Part shown: piece after piece, positions 29,434-38,438 of the stretch | Numbering within the stretch: position 1 is the first letter of the stretch | Layout: every line of letters begins with the position of its first letter | Made by a program: the position numbers and the translations under genes | The notes under the pieces: generated by a model | Told to the model about the DNA's origin: nothing | Databases searched by the model: none | What the model saw: the letters and a program-made list of their open reading frames with translations, nothing else | Source: a bacterium | GTDB taxonomy: Bacteria > Verrucomicrobiota > Verrucomicrobiia > Verrucomicrobiales > Akkermansiaceae | Assembly: GCA_018222765.1 (NCBI GenBank) | Contig: JAAEZT010000011.1 | Coordinates: 1-64,000 of the forward strand | Length of the DNA: 64,000 bases | Direction: 5' to 3'

Positions 29434-30216
29434 ATGAAATTCCTTCTTCTTTCTTTTGCTCTCGTCCTTCCTGTCTCGGCTGCCCCCACTTGGCTCAAAC
29501 AGGCCAATATTCCCCCAAAAGCTCCGCTCCGAAAAATCTCGCCCACCAAGCTCTCCTACACCATGTCCTGGAACGGACGACTCAAGGCTGGCAACTTTGA
29601 CATTCTCTTCGGAAAAAAAGACCCCAAATACCCCAAGCATTTCCTCGTTCATGCCTACGGCGGCAGCACCGGCTGGGCCCATGTCCTCTACCCCTTCCAA
29701 TTCAACTACATCAGCTTCCTCCGGCCCTCAAATCTAAGACCACTCATGTTCATCGGCACCGAGAAAGCCCGTGCAGAGATCAGTAAACTGGAATACCTCT
29801 TCGATTCCAAAGGCGTCAAAGGATCAAAGATCGAAACCGAGAACGGCAAAACAGACCTTGATAAAAGCACCTTTAACTACCCTCACTCCCTCGACCTCTT
29901 CGCGGGTCTCCTCCAGGTCAGGAGTCTGTCTCTCAAAAACGGAGACACCGTAGTGATGCCCTTTCATCCGATCGCGACGCCGTATCTCTGTAAACTCAGG
30001 GTCCTCGGCCGTGAAATGCACCAAGGCCGCAAGTGCATCAAGATGAGTATCGCCCTCCAGAAAATCGACGACGACATGAGTCTCAAAGACTACAAAAAAC
30101 TCAAGTCCGCCACTCTCTGGATCTCTGATGACACCTGGCGGATCCCGGTTGAAATTCGCGCCAAAGTCTTCGTAGGCGACGTCCGTGTTCTTCTCACGAA
30201 ACACGAAGCTCTCTAA
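29434..30216 (+). CDS. DUF3108 domain-containing secreted protein
   Basis: A 260-aa protein with a signal peptide (residues 1-16, ending V-S-A-A). The mature part fits the DUF3108 family: an early L-S-Y-T-M-S-W-N-G-R-L-K-A-G segment, a central D-L-F-A-G-L-L-Q-V-R-S-L, and L-W-I-S-D-D-T-W-R-I-P-V-E near the C-terminus. Proteins of this family are periplasmic and have a lipocalin/LolB-like look, but their function is not known. Probably transcribed with the DUF1549/1553 gene 59 nt downstream. Confidence 0.75.
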   Translation: MKFLLLSFALVLPVSAAPTWLKQANIPPKAPLRKISPTKLSYTMSWNGRLKAGNFDILFGKKDPKYPKHFLVHAYGGSTGWAHVLYPFQFNYISFLRPSNLRPLMFIGTEKARAEISKLEYLFDSKGVKGSKIETENGKTDLDKSTFNYPHSLDLFAGLLQVRSLSLKNGDTVVMPFHPIATPYLCKLRVLGREMHQGRKCIKMSIALQKIDDDMSLKDYKKLKSATLWISDDTWRIPVEIRAKVFVGDVRVLLTKHEAL

Positions 30217-30275
30217 GACCCGAAGTTGGTTCTCGCGGAGGAGTAGGACTTGTGCTTTTTTCGAGGCGTTCTTCC

Positions 30276-32525
30276 ATGCGAATTATTTCCATCGTTCTCC
30301 TCTTCGGCACGCTCGGCGCGGCTGGAAAGCTCTCGTTCAATCGTGATATCCGCCCCATTCTTTCCAATAAGTGCTTCGCTTGCCACGGTCCCGATTCCAA
30401 AACACGCGAAGCTAAACTGCGGCTCGATCAACGGGGGTCCGCTCTCAAAGTCATTGAACCCGGAGCACCTGACAAAAGCGAACTGATCGCTCGCATCGCC
30501 CACGTTGATGATGAGGAAATGATGCCTCCGCCTGAGACCAATAAGAGCCTCTCTCCCGAGGAAATTCTGTCTCTCCGAAAATGGATTGAAGAAGGCGCCC
30601 AATTCGAACCTCATTGGGCCTTCATCCCTGCGACCCGGAAAAACGAACCACGAAACATCGACTATTTCATCATCAGGCGCCTCCGGGATTCAAATCTAAC
30701 GCTCTCCTCTCCCGCCTCCAAGGAAACACTCATTCGTCGCGTCAGTCTAGATCTAACAGGAATCCCTGCTTCGCCTGAAGAAGTGAGCGCTTTCGTGAAC
30801 GACTCCTCTCCCGACGCCTACGAAAAGCTCATCGACCGACTCCTAGCCTCACCCCGATACGGCGAACACATGGCCGCGTTCTGGATGGAAGCCTCGCGCT
30901 ACGCGGATACCGATGGTTATCAAAACGACCGCTACCGCTACCAATGGGCTTGGCGGGATTGGCTCATTCGCGCCCTGAATCAAAATCTTCCCTACGATAA
31001 ATTCATTACTCACCAACTGGCGGGAGACATGCTTCCCGACACCACCCTGCATCAACAAATCGCAACGGGCTTTTGCCGAAACCATCGCATCAATTCCGAA
31101 GCCGGATCGATCCCCGAAGAATGGCAGGCTGAATACGTCGCCGACCGGGTCGATACTCTTGGCACGGTCTTCTTGGGACTCACCGTTTCATGCGCCCGTT
31201 GCCACGATCACAAGTTCGACCCGATTTCGCAGAAGGAATACTATCAACTCTTCGCCTACTTCAACAACATCCCCGAATTTGGAACCGGTCCCAATAATGG
31301 CAACAGCCCGCCTTATATCCCTGTTCCCAAAGATTATCCCAACATTGATGAAGCGACCAACAAAGCCCAAACCCCAGAGCCCATCACCTGGCAAAAGAAA
31401 GGGCAATACAGCGGGGGGGTCAGACGTCCGGTACCCGGCAAGGAGAATACCGTCATGGTCATGCACGAGCAGAGTATACCTCGCGAAACCTATCTCTTAA
31501 ATCGAGGCCTCTACAACGATCCTGACAAATCCGAAAAACTTCAACCCTCGACACCAAGCAGCCTGAATACCAGCGAGGAGAAATTTGAAAAGAACCGTTT
31601 AGGCCTCGCCCAATGGCTCATTCATCCCAAACACCCCCTCACCTCCAGAGTTGCCGTTAATCGATACTGGCAGCATTTCTTCGGGGCAGGTCTCGTGCGC
31701 ACTCCGGAAAACTTTGGTGCGCAAGGCGAAGCCCCCACTCATCCGGAATTACTCGATTGGCTGGCTGTCGAATTCATTGAAAACGGCTGGGACGTGAAAG
31801 CGCTCCACAAACTCATTGTGATGAGCATGACCTACCAACAATCATCGCTCACGACTTCCCAACTCTTAGCCCTTGATCCAGAGAACCGCCTTTTGGCCCG
31901 GGCACCCCGCTTGCGTCTGACCGCTTTCGCAATCCGGGACCAGGCTTTATTCGCCAGCAATCTCCTCGTTGAAAAACAATATGGCCCTCCCGCCAAGCCC
32001 TACATGCCACCCAAGATCTGGAGCGCAATTTCCAACAACAAATACAAGCGAGACATCGGCGATAACTTGTACCGCCGCAGCCTCTACACATACTGGCGTC
32101 GCACCATTCCTCCGCCCACCATGATGACATTCAATGCCGGGGACCGCGAAGTTTGCACCATCCAACAGAGCCGAACCAATACTCCATTACAGGCTCTCAC
32201 CTTGATGAATAACGTCGCCTTCGTCGAAGCAAGCCGCTTTCTCGCTGAACGGATCTTGCGGACGAAAGGAAGTCCTTCAGAAAAGATCGCAATCGGATAT
32301 CGAATCCTTTCCGGACGCACTCCTTCGAAAGAAACCACGGAACGGCTCGCCCAGGATTACAAGGCCTACCAAAGTGATTTTAAAAACACTCCGGATAAGG
32401 CTGCCGAATTGCTCAAAATTGGAGATAAGGCCTACAATCAAGATTTGAATCCAACAGACCTCGCCGCCATGACCATTGTTGCCACAACGATCTTAAACCT
32501 CGATGAATCTTTGACTCGTGAATGA
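30276..32525 (+). CDS. Planctomycete-type cytochrome C / DUF1549 / DUF1553 protein
   Basis: A 749-aa exported protein with a signal peptide (M-R-I-I-S-I-V-L-L-F-G-T-L-G-A-A-G). A heme-binding-like motif C33-F-A-C36-H37 belongs to a PSCyt1 domain (about 20-105). DUF1549 follows (about 120-330; A-D-T-D-G-Y-Q-N-D) and then DUF1553 (about 430-700; N-R-Y-W-Q-H-F-F-G). The start at 30276 places the signal peptide at the N-terminus; an upstream in-frame start at 30252 would add eight residues. Its stop overlaps the DUF1501 start by 8 bp, the classic paired arrangement of Planctomycetota and Verrucomicrobiota. The pair is thought to act in the periplasm, perhaps on polysaccharides, but the activity is unproven. 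Confidence 0.9.
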   Translation: MRIISIVLLFGTLGAAGKLSFNRDIRPILSNKCFACHGPDSKTREAKLRLDQRGSALKVIEPGAPDKSELIARIAHVDDEEMMPPPETNKSLSPEEILSLRKWIEEGAQFEPHWAFIPATRKNEPRNIDYFIIRRLRDSNLTLSSPASKETLIRRVSLDLTGIPASPEEVSAFVNDSSPDAYEKLIDRLLASPRYGEHMAAFWMEASRYADTDGYQNDRYRYQWAWRDWLIRALNQNLPYDKFITHQLAGDMLPDTTLHQQIATGFCRNHRINSEAGSIPEEWQAEYVADRVDTLGTVFLGLTVSCARCHDHKFDPISQKEYYQLFAYFNNIPEFGTGPNNGNSPPYIPVPKDYPNIDEATNKAQTPEPITWQKKGQYSGGVRRPVPGKENTVMVMHEQSIPRETYLLNRGLYNDPDKSEKLQPSTPSSLNTSEEKFEKNRLGLAQWLIHPKHPLTSRVAVNRYWQHFFGAGLVRTPENFGAQGEAPTHPELLDWLAVEFIENGWDVKALHKLIVMSMTYQQSSLTTSQLLALDPENRLLARAPRLRLTAFAIRDQALFASNLLVEKQYGPPAKPYMPPKIWSAISNNKYKRDIGDNLYRRSLYTYWRRTIPPPTMMTFNAGDREVCTIQQSRTNTPLQALTLMNNVAFVEASRFLAERILRTKGSPSEKIAIGYRILSGRTPSKETTERLAQDYKAYQSDFKNTPDKAAELLKIGDKAYNQDLNPTDLAAMTIVATTILNLDESLTRE

Positions 32526-33930
32526 CCCTTTTAACTTAACCCGTCGTTACTTTCTGCAAGGAGGCGGAGCCGGACTGGGCTCTCTCGCACTTGGTTCTCT
32601 TTTAGGATCAGAGCACGGGCTTCATTCATCGGTCGTTTCGAAACCAAAGGCCAAACGCATTATCTACCTTTTTCAAAGTGGCGGCCCCTCTCAACTCGAC
32701 CTTTTCGACCACAAGCCCGGGCTGAAAAAACGCTTCGGCGAAGAAGTCCCCACTTCAATCTACCCCGACGAACGAAAGACCAAAATGTCGGCGGCCCAAA
32801 GCAGCTTCGCCACCGCACCCAGCATTTTCAACTTTACCCGACATGGCGAGAGCGGCGCCTGGATGAGTGAACTTTTACCGCACACCGCAAAGATGGCAGA
32901 CGAACTCTGCATCATGCGATCTCTCCACACGGAAGCGATCAACCACGATCCCGCCATCACCTTCTTGCAAACCGGCTCCCAAATCGCCGGCCGTCCTAGC
33001 ATGGGAGCCTGGATGCACTACGGTTTAGGGAGCAACAATAGCGACCTCCCCGCCTTCGTCGCGATGAGCTCCCGAGGTAAGGCAAAAACCGGGCAACCTC
33101 TCTACGATCGCTTGTGGGGGGCGGGTTTTCTTCCGGCCAAGTATCAGGGGATCAAATTCCGTAACCAGGGCGATCCCGTTCTCGACATCTACGACCCGCC
33201 CGGCGTCAGCCGCGAGATGCGCCGTCGCATGTTGGACTCGCTAAAGAAACTTAATCACGACCGATTTTCTATTACACAAGACCCTAAAATTGCAGCCCGC
33301 ATTTCCCAATACGAATTAGCCTACCGCATGCAAACCTCCGTGCCAGGCCTGCTCGACTTTGCCAACGAACCAAAAGACACCTTCGATCTCTACGGCGAGG
33401 AGGCCAAAAAAACCGGGACCTACGCTTACAACTGCCTCATGGCCCGCCGACTCGCCGAACGAGGCGTGCGCTACATCCAACTCTTCCATCAAGGCTGGGA
33501 TCAGCACAACAATCTCCCCGGCCAAATGCGCAGTCAGGCCCGCGACACCGACCAGGCCACCGCAGGACTCCTCAGGGATCTCAAGCAGCGAGGCATGCTT
33601 GACGACACTCTCGTTATCTGGGGCGGCGAATTTGGACGCACCGTCTACTCACAAGGCAAGCTCACCGAGAAAAACTACGGTCGTGATCATCATCCCGGAT
33701 GCTTCACGATGTGGATGGCGGGAGGCGGAGCCAAACCGGGAATCACCTATGGCCAAACCGACGATTACAGTACCAGCGTCGTGAAAGACCCCGTCCACGT
33801 CAACGATCTCCATGCTACCATTCTTAAACTCATGGGCATCGACCACAAACGCCTCACCCACTTCCACCAGGGGCGTGAATTCCGCCTCACCGACGTCGGA
33901 GGCAATCCAATCTCAGACCTCATGGCATGA
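32518..33930 (+). CDS. DUF1501 domain-containing Tat-exported protein
   Basis: A 470-aa protein with a twin-arginine signal (T-R-R-Y-F-L-Q-G-G-G-A-G-L-G-S-L-A), so it is exported folded. The body belongs to DUF1501, which is related to the alkaline phosphatase/sulfatase superfamily. Visible conserved segments are Q-S-G-G-P-S-Q-L-D-L-F-D-H-K-P, L-H-T-E-A-I-N-H-D-P, H-Q-G-W-D-Q-H and W-G-G-E-F-G-R-T. The Asp/His-rich motifs suggest a metal site. It overlaps the DUF1549/1553 gene by 8 bp and is the usual partner of that protein. Function is inferred only from context. Confidence 0.9.
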   Translation: MNDPFNLTRRYFLQGGGAGLGSLALGSLLGSEHGLHSSVVSKPKAKRIIYLFQSGGPSQLDLFDHKPGLKKRFGEEVPTSIYPDERKTKMSAAQSSFATAPSIFNFTRHGESGAWMSELLPHTAKMADELCIMRSLHTEAINHDPAITFLQTGSQIAGRPSMGAWMHYGLGSNNSDLPAFVAMSSRGKAKTGQPLYDRLWGAGFLPAKYQGIKFRNQGDPVLDIYDPPGVSREMRRRMLDSLKKLNHDRFSITQDPKIAARISQYELAYRMQTSVPGLLDFANEPKDTFDLYGEEAKKTGTYAYNCLMARRLAERGVRYIQLFHQGWDQHNNLPGQMRSQARDTDQATAGLLRDLKQRGMLDDTLVIWGGEFGRTVYSQGKLTEKNYGRDHHPGCFTMWMAGGGAKPGITYGQTDDYSTSVVKDPVHVNDLHATILKLMGIDHKRLTHFHQGREFRLTDVGGNPISDLMA

Positions 33931-33932
33931 CG

Positions 33933-33968
33933 AAAAAACGACCGCTCTCAATCAAGAGAACGGTCGTT
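33933..33968 (-). terminator. Terminator between convergent DUF1501 and rplQ genes
   Basis: AACGACCGCTCTC (33937-33949) is complementary to GAGAACGGTCGTT (33956-33968) with one mismatch, closing a 6-nt loop. On the minus strand the stem is followed by a run of six T, so it should end rpoA-rplQ transcription. On the plus strand it lacks a U-run but may still slow the DUF1501 transcript. Confidence 0.75.
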
Positions 33969-33996
33969 ATGAGATGATTCTCAGCGTGAGAAGATC

Positions 33997-34413
33997 TTAC
34001 TCTTCGCCAGCTTCGGCGACCTCATCCTCTTCGATGTCATCATCGGCGAGGTTTTCAATATCCACCCACTCGATGTAGGCCATTGGAGCGGAGTCACTCG
34101 GACGGGCGCCAAGCTTGGTGATGCGGGTATACCCACCGGGACGATCGCCCACGGCTGGAGCTACGACATCAAAAAGGCGCTTCACAGCGTCCTTCTGAGC
34201 GAGGAAACGGAAAGCAATACGGCGGGCATGCACGCCGTCTTCCTTCTTGGTAAGAGTCACGAGCTTCTCCACGATAGGACGCAGGGCCTTGGCCTTGGCG
34301 ACGGTAGTGCGGATACGGCCGTGCTGAATCAGAGCGCACGCTTGGTTGGCAAGCAGCGAACGGCGGTGACCGTCCTTACGCTGGAGTTTAAGTGTTTTAC
34401 GACGGTGTCTCAT
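33997..34413 (-). CDS. rplQ: 50S ribosomal protein L17
   Basis: A 138-aa ribosomal protein of the large subunit. The family N-terminus M-R-H-R-R-K-T-L-K-L-Q-R-K-D-G-H-R-R-S-L-L-A-N is clear, as are L-R-P-I-V-E-K-L-V-T and the G-G-Y-T-R-I-T-K-L-G-A-R motif. The C-terminal 20 residues are very acidic (D-D-D-I-E-E-D-E), an extension beyond the usual 115-125 aa. It follows rpoA after 29 nt on the minus strand, the standard order. Confidence 0.97.
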   Translation of the reverse strand: MRHRRKTLKLQRKDGHRRSLLANQACALIQHGRIRTTVAKAKALRPIVEKLVTLTKKEDGVHARRIAFRFLAQKDAVKRLFDVVAPAVGDRPGGYTRITKLGARPSDSAPMAYIEWVDIENLADDDIEEDEVAEAGEE

Positions 34414-34442
34414 CGGTGAATTTTCTTTCTAGGGTGTGTGGA

Positions 34443-35570
34443 TTACTGGTCCAGATTCTGAGCGATCAAGTCGGCAAGACCAACAGGAGCTTCTTCCTCA
34501 ACGCCGAGACGTGGAGCAGCAGGAGCGCCGAGAGCGGCACCAGTAAGGAGCGATGGATCGAGGTTCATTCCGAGACCAAGTCCGAGCTCGGAAAGCTTGT
34601 CCTTAATTTCGTTCAGAGACTTCTTACCGAAGTTACGATACTTGAGCATTTCAGCCTCGGTCTTAAGCGCAAGCTGACCAACGGAGGTAATGTTTGCGTT
34701 GTTGAGGCAGTTGGCTGCACGGACGGAAAGTTCGATCTCGTTGACACTCATGTTGAGAAGCTTCTTGAGAGCGGCATTCTCTTCGGACTGCTCGGCTGGT
34801 GCTTCTTCGAATCCAACAGCGTCGTCGTCGTAATTAACGAAGACGTCGAGGTGGTGACGAAGAATTGCCGAGGCCTGAAGGAGGGCATCATGTGGCTCAA
34901 TGCGACCATCGGTCCAAACATCAAGGATCACCTTGTCGAAGTCAGTCATCTGACCGAGACGAGTAGCTTCCACGGAATACTTCACCCGAGAAACAGGTGA
35001 GAAAATCGAGTCAATCGCGATGACGCCGATAGGAGCACCGTCGCGCTTGTTTTCGTCGCCGGTCTTGAACCCCCGGCCGACTTGAACCTCAATGTCGCAG
35101 TCGAACTTCACCTTCTTGTCGAGCGTACAGATCACCTGCTTCTTGTTCACGACTTCAAACATGTTATCGCCTTGGATGTCTCCGGCGGTAACAACGCCCT
35201 CCTTCTCGACATTGAGGGTAAGAACACGTGGCTCTTTGCCGTGAGCAATAAATTTGACCTTCTTGAGATTCAGCACGATGTCGGTGACATCTTCGACAAC
35301 TCCGGGAAGCGTGGCGAATTCGTGCTGCACACCGGCGATCCGCACAGATGTGATGGCGGCGCCCTCCAGTGAGGAAAGGAGAACGCGGCGGAGAGAGTTT
35401 CCTATCGTATGACCGAATCCCTGCTCAAATGGCTCGGCTGTGAAGCGAGCATATGTGTCGGTTGCGGTGTCTTCGTCTTTGACGAGACGGTTCGGGAGTT
35501 CGAAGCGGTTAAGCTTCACAGGATTGTTTTCATCCTGCTCTTCAGGAGTAGTGGTATCAGTATCTGACAT
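34443..35570 (-). CDS. rpoA: DNA-directed RNA polymerase subunit alpha
   Basis: A 375-aa alpha subunit that dimerises to start RNA polymerase assembly. The N-terminal domain shows F-G-H-T-I-G-N-S-L-R-R-V-L-L-S-S-L. The C-terminal domain, which contacts UP elements and activators, has I-E-L-S-V-R-A-A-N-C-L and K-S-L-N-E-I-K-D-K-L. The length exceeds E. coli RpoA (329 aa), with an acidic N-terminal leader and a Pro/Ala-rich C-terminal tail of about 35 residues. The start at 35570 (M-S-D-T-D-T-T) is preferred to an in-frame start at 35618. The usual upstream neighbours rpsM, rpsK and rpsD are absent, so the gene must have its own promoter in 35571-35798. Confidence 0.96.
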   Translation of the reverse strand: MSDTDTTTPEEQDENNPVKLNRFELPNRLVKDEDTATDTYARFTAEPFEQGFGHTIGNSLRRVLLSSLEGAAITSVRIAGVQHEFATLPGVVEDVTDIVLNLKKVKFIAHGKEPRVLTLNVEKEGVVTAGDIQGDNMFEVVNKKQVICTLDKKVKFDCDIEVQVGRGFKTGDENKRDGAPIGVIAIDSIFSPVSRVKYSVEATRLGQMTDFDKVILDVWTDGRIEPHDALLQASAILRHHLDVFVNYDDDAVGFEEAPAEQSEENAALKKLLNMSVNEIELSVRAANCLNNANITSVGQLALKTEAEMLKYRNFGKKSLNEIKDKLSELGLGLGMNLDPSLLTGAALGAPAAPRLGVEEEAPVGLADLIAQNLDQ

Positions 35571-35798
35571 TGTTTTTTTTGGTTGCCGGGTTTCCCTCTC
35601 GCGAGTGAACCCACCCATTTTTGGTGAATTCAGAGGACCTACGGCTGTTTAAACTTCTCGCGGGCGCGGAAAGAACCACTACGGGGAAGCAGTTGCAATC
35701 CTTTTCTCAGAGATTCTTCGGAAAAACGGGCGAAAATGACCAAAAATAGATGAAATCCCGCCACATTGGAGTATCTACTCCCATAATCGGTCAAAATC

Positions 35799-36059
35799 AT
35801 GAAATCGCGCAAGAACCTCACTCGCTTCACTTACGAAACAACCGCATTCGAAGGATGGCGGCTCTGCTTGAGCCGGGCCGGGACCACCTTCACCAGATAT
35901 TTCTCGGATAAACAATACGGAGGGCCCCGAAAGTCGCTCAATGCGGCCGAAAACGCCCGAACCGACCTCATTCAGCTGGTAGACAACTCCCGTCGGGTCA
36001 ACGGTAAGCTCAGCAAAACAACGGTTTCAAAAGGCACAAAGCTCCTGAAGCTGAGCTAA
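35799..36059 (+). CDS. Small AP2-like DNA-binding domain protein
   Basis: An 86-aa basic protein. Residues about 17-60 follow the AP2/ERF-like pattern F-E-G-W-R-L-x-x-x-R-A-G-T-x-F-x-R-Y-F-S-D, then Y-G-G-x-x-K-S-L-x-A-A-x-x-A-R-x-D-L. Bacterial AP2-like domains bind DNA and are best known from homing endonucleases and mobile elements; stand-alone copies occur in Verrucomicrobiota. It ends 10 nt before the photolyase gene, so the two are probably co-transcribed. A link to DNA repair regulation is inference. The family call rests on pattern only. Confidence 0.6.
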   Translation: MKSRKNLTRFTYETTAFEGWRLCLSRAGTTFTRYFSDKQYGGPRKSLNAAENARTDLIQLVDNSRRVNGKLSKTTVSKGTKLLKLS

Positions 36060-36069
36060 AAAAGGGGGT

Positions 36070-37449
36070 ATGGCGAAACGATACACCCGGGTAATTCATT
36101 GGTTCCGCAGAGACCTACGCCTCACTGACAACACCGCACTCCTTGCCGCTTGTGGGTCATCTGAGGAGGTTATCCCCGTCTACATTTTGAGTCATTGGGC
36201 AAAAGAGCACACATGGACCGGGCCCAAGAGGCAACTCTTCCTTTGCCAATGCCTCGAATCGCTCTCAAAAAATATCGATCACCTCCAAGGCGCACTTGTC
36301 ATTCGCGAGGGGGAGGCCCTCGGAGAGCTCACCAAGCTAATCAATGAAACCAATGCCGAGGCAGTCTTTTTCAATCAAGACGTCGATCCCTTTGGAAAGA
36401 AAATCGAAACCCAACTCGCCGAGCATCTCGACATTCCAGTCCATTCTCACCAAGACAGCAGTCTCCACGGCCCCGTTGAGGTGCTCAAGGGCGACGGGAC
36501 ACCCTACCGGGTCTACACCCCTTACTCCAAGCGTTGGCTCCCGCTCCCAAAGACACCCCCCGGAGGGAAGCCAAAAACCCTGAGGAACTCGCTCACCATC
36601 GAATCGCTCCCCCTTCCCACCCTTGAACACTGGCAATTGGACAGTGATTCATCGAATTGTCTGGAGGGAGGAGAAAAAGCGGCCAGAGCCCGAATGCGAG
36701 AAGCGCTATCCTCCCGCATCTCAAAATACGATTCTTTGCGGGATATTCCTTCCGCCAGCGGAACGAGCCGACTTTCTCAAGATCTTCGCTGGGGAACAAT
36801 CTCGGTTCGGGAACTCTACCAAAATGCCCGCTCCTGTGGATCACCGCAATACCTCAAAGAATTGGCGTGGCGGGAATTTTACTTTCAGATTCTCCACCAT
36901 TTTCCAGAAGTCTTGCATCACGAGTTTAACCCCGACTGGAGAGGCCTGCCTTGGTTCGCTCCCGACGAAAAATTTGAGGCCTTCAAAAGAGGAGAAACCG
37001 GTTTCCCCATCGTCGACGCTGGCGTCCGGGAACTCCTTACCACGGGATTCATGCACAACCGCGTTCGCATGATTGTCGCGATGTTTCTCACCAAAGATCT
37101 CCACCTCGACTGGAGACTTGGTGAACAATTTTTCATGCAGCACCTCGTCGATGGTGAAATCGCCTCAAATAATGGAGGCTGGCAATGGAGCGCCGGAACA
37201 GGTGCGGACGCCGCGCCCTACTTCCGGATTCAAAACCCATGGTCGCAAACCAAGCGCTTCGATCCCAAAGGAGACTATATCCGTACTTGGATCCCCGAAC
37301 TAATCGATGTCCCGGAAAAAAGCCTCCAAGCCCCGCCTGAAGACGGACTGCCAATTGCGAAAGGCTACCCTTCCCCTATTTTGGATCATGCGGACGAAAG
37401 ACAAGTCACCCTCGCGCTCTTTAAGAAACATCGGTCCGAGCGAAACTAA
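36070..37449 (+). CDS. phrB: Deoxyribodipyrimidine photolyase
   Basis: A 459-aa FAD-dependent light-driven DNA repair enzyme that splits cyclobutane pyrimidine dimers. The N-terminal Rossmann-like antenna domain begins I-H-W-F-R-R-D-L-R-L-T-D-N. The C-terminal FAD domain has E-L-A-W-R-E-F-Y, F-M-H-N-R-V-R-M and N-N-G-G-W-Q-W-S-A-G-T-G-A-D-A-A-P-Y-F, typical of class I CPD photolyases. The length (459) matches E. coli PhrB (472). It follows an AP2-like gene by 10 nt and overlaps the convergent protease-like gene by 4 nt at the stop codons. Confidence 0.95.
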   Translation: MAKRYTRVIHWFRRDLRLTDNTALLAACGSSEEVIPVYILSHWAKEHTWTGPKRQLFLCQCLESLSKNIDHLQGALVIREGEALGELTKLINETNAEAVFFNQDVDPFGKKIETQLAEHLDIPVHSHQDSSLHGPVEVLKGDGTPYRVYTPYSKRWLPLPKTPPGGKPKTLRNSLTIESLPLPTLEHWQLDSDSSNCLEGGEKAARARMREALSSRISKYDSLRDIPSASGTSRLSQDLRWGTISVRELYQNARSCGSPQYLKELAWREFYFQILHHFPEVLHHEFNPDWRGLPWFAPDEKFEAFKRGETGFPIVDAGVRELLTTGFMHNRVRMIVAMFLTKDLHLDWRLGEQFFMQHLVDGEIASNNGGWQWSAGTGADAAPYFRIQNPWSQTKRFDPKGDYIRTWIPELIDVPEKSLQAPPEDGLPIAKGYPSPILDHADERQVTLALFKKHRSERN

Positions 37450-38438
37450 AGCCCCGAGGCTATTTTCATCTCGGAGAGGCTGCTCTTGAGGTTTTCAACC
37501 GGAATCGCGAAGGCCTCCACCCGATTCGCTGCTGCAATATTCATTCCGAGAAACCGTCCATCCAGAGTAAACAAGGGACCACCCACGGAGCGCGCCGACA
37601 ACATGGTCTCATGCTGTAGCACCATGGGGAAACTGCTCCTACGTTCGGAGAAATCACCACTCATGGAATCGTTCCGACTCTGGGGTCCGCCAAAAAGTTT
37701 ATGCCGGGCCATCAGCTCAACATCCAACTCCAAGACTTCCTCGTCCCGTTGAATTTTCAGCTTCACGATCTCACCGGCAGCCTTGGCTTTTAACAATTCG
37801 ATAAACTCTTTGTCATCACCAACTTCCTTTCCATCAAAACCAATGATTATATCCCCTTTCTCCAATCCCGATTTCTCCGCACCGGAATCTTCCGTGATCT
37901 TGGTGATGGTGATCTTGTCATCCTCCATCTTAAATCCCACGCCAAGCACGGCGGGACTCCCACCTTTAATTTCCCGTTTGTTGGCGCTGATAATCCCAGG
38001 ACGAGGACGCCGGGTTTTTCGGTCACTGGCACCGTTAGACACCGTCCAAGTTCCCAACTCCACCTCACTATTTCCATCCAGCTTGACCGGAATCAATCCT
38101 TCCGCCTCAACCTTCACAAGGGCGAGATCCCAGGTCTCATTCTTATTCAAAATTGTAGGCTCCTTGTAGCGTTCGGCTCCAATCCGAATATAAAACTCCT
38201 CAACTTCGTCGAGCTCACTCGCCTTGGTCAAAATCAAGCCGTCCGAACCTACAATCGTGCCGTAGACAAACGGCACTCTTCTCTTCGAATCATAAAAGAC
38301 CGCACTACTCTCCTGAAGGTATTTTTGCACCGGAGAGAGAGTCGCCTGCATCGACTTGTTGGTCTTCCGCTGCTCCGAGGGAAGAGTATTTCCAAGGACA
38401 GATGAAGAGAGAATGATTGAAGTAATAATACTCTTCAT
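37446..38438 (-). CDS. HtrA-like pseudoprotease with PDZ domain
   Basis: A 330-aa exported protein with a signal peptide (residues 1 to about 19) and the fold of a trypsin-like serine protease, with a PDZ domain (about 155-235; A-E-K-S-G-L-E-K-G-D-I-I-I-G-F-D-G). The catalytic triad is broken. The His position reads L-T-K-A-S-E-L with S74 instead of H. The Asp remains (W-D-L-A-L-V-K, D104). The Ser motif reads R-S-V-G-G-P with V285 where G-D-S-G-G-P has the nucleophile. The PDZ is inserted before the Ser motif, which is unusual. It overlaps the upstream active protease by 4 bp (ATGA), suggesting that the two are made together and may form a complex. Confidence 0.8.
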   Translation of the reverse strand: MKSIITSIILSSSVLGNTLPSEQRKTNKSMQATLSPVQKYLQESSAVFYDSKRRVPFVYGTIVGSDGLILTKASELDEVEEFYIRIGAERYKEPTILNKNETWDLALVKVEAEGLIPVKLDGNSEVELGTWTVSNGASDRKTRRPRPGIISANKREIKGGSPAVLGVGFKMEDDKITITKITEDSGAEKSGLEKGDIIIGFDGKEVGDDKEFIELLKAKAAGEIVKLKIQRDEEVLELDVELMARHKLFGGPQSRNDSMSGDFSERRSSFPMVLQHETMLSARSVGGPLFTLDGRFLGMNIAAANRVEAFAIPVENLKSSLSEMKIASGL

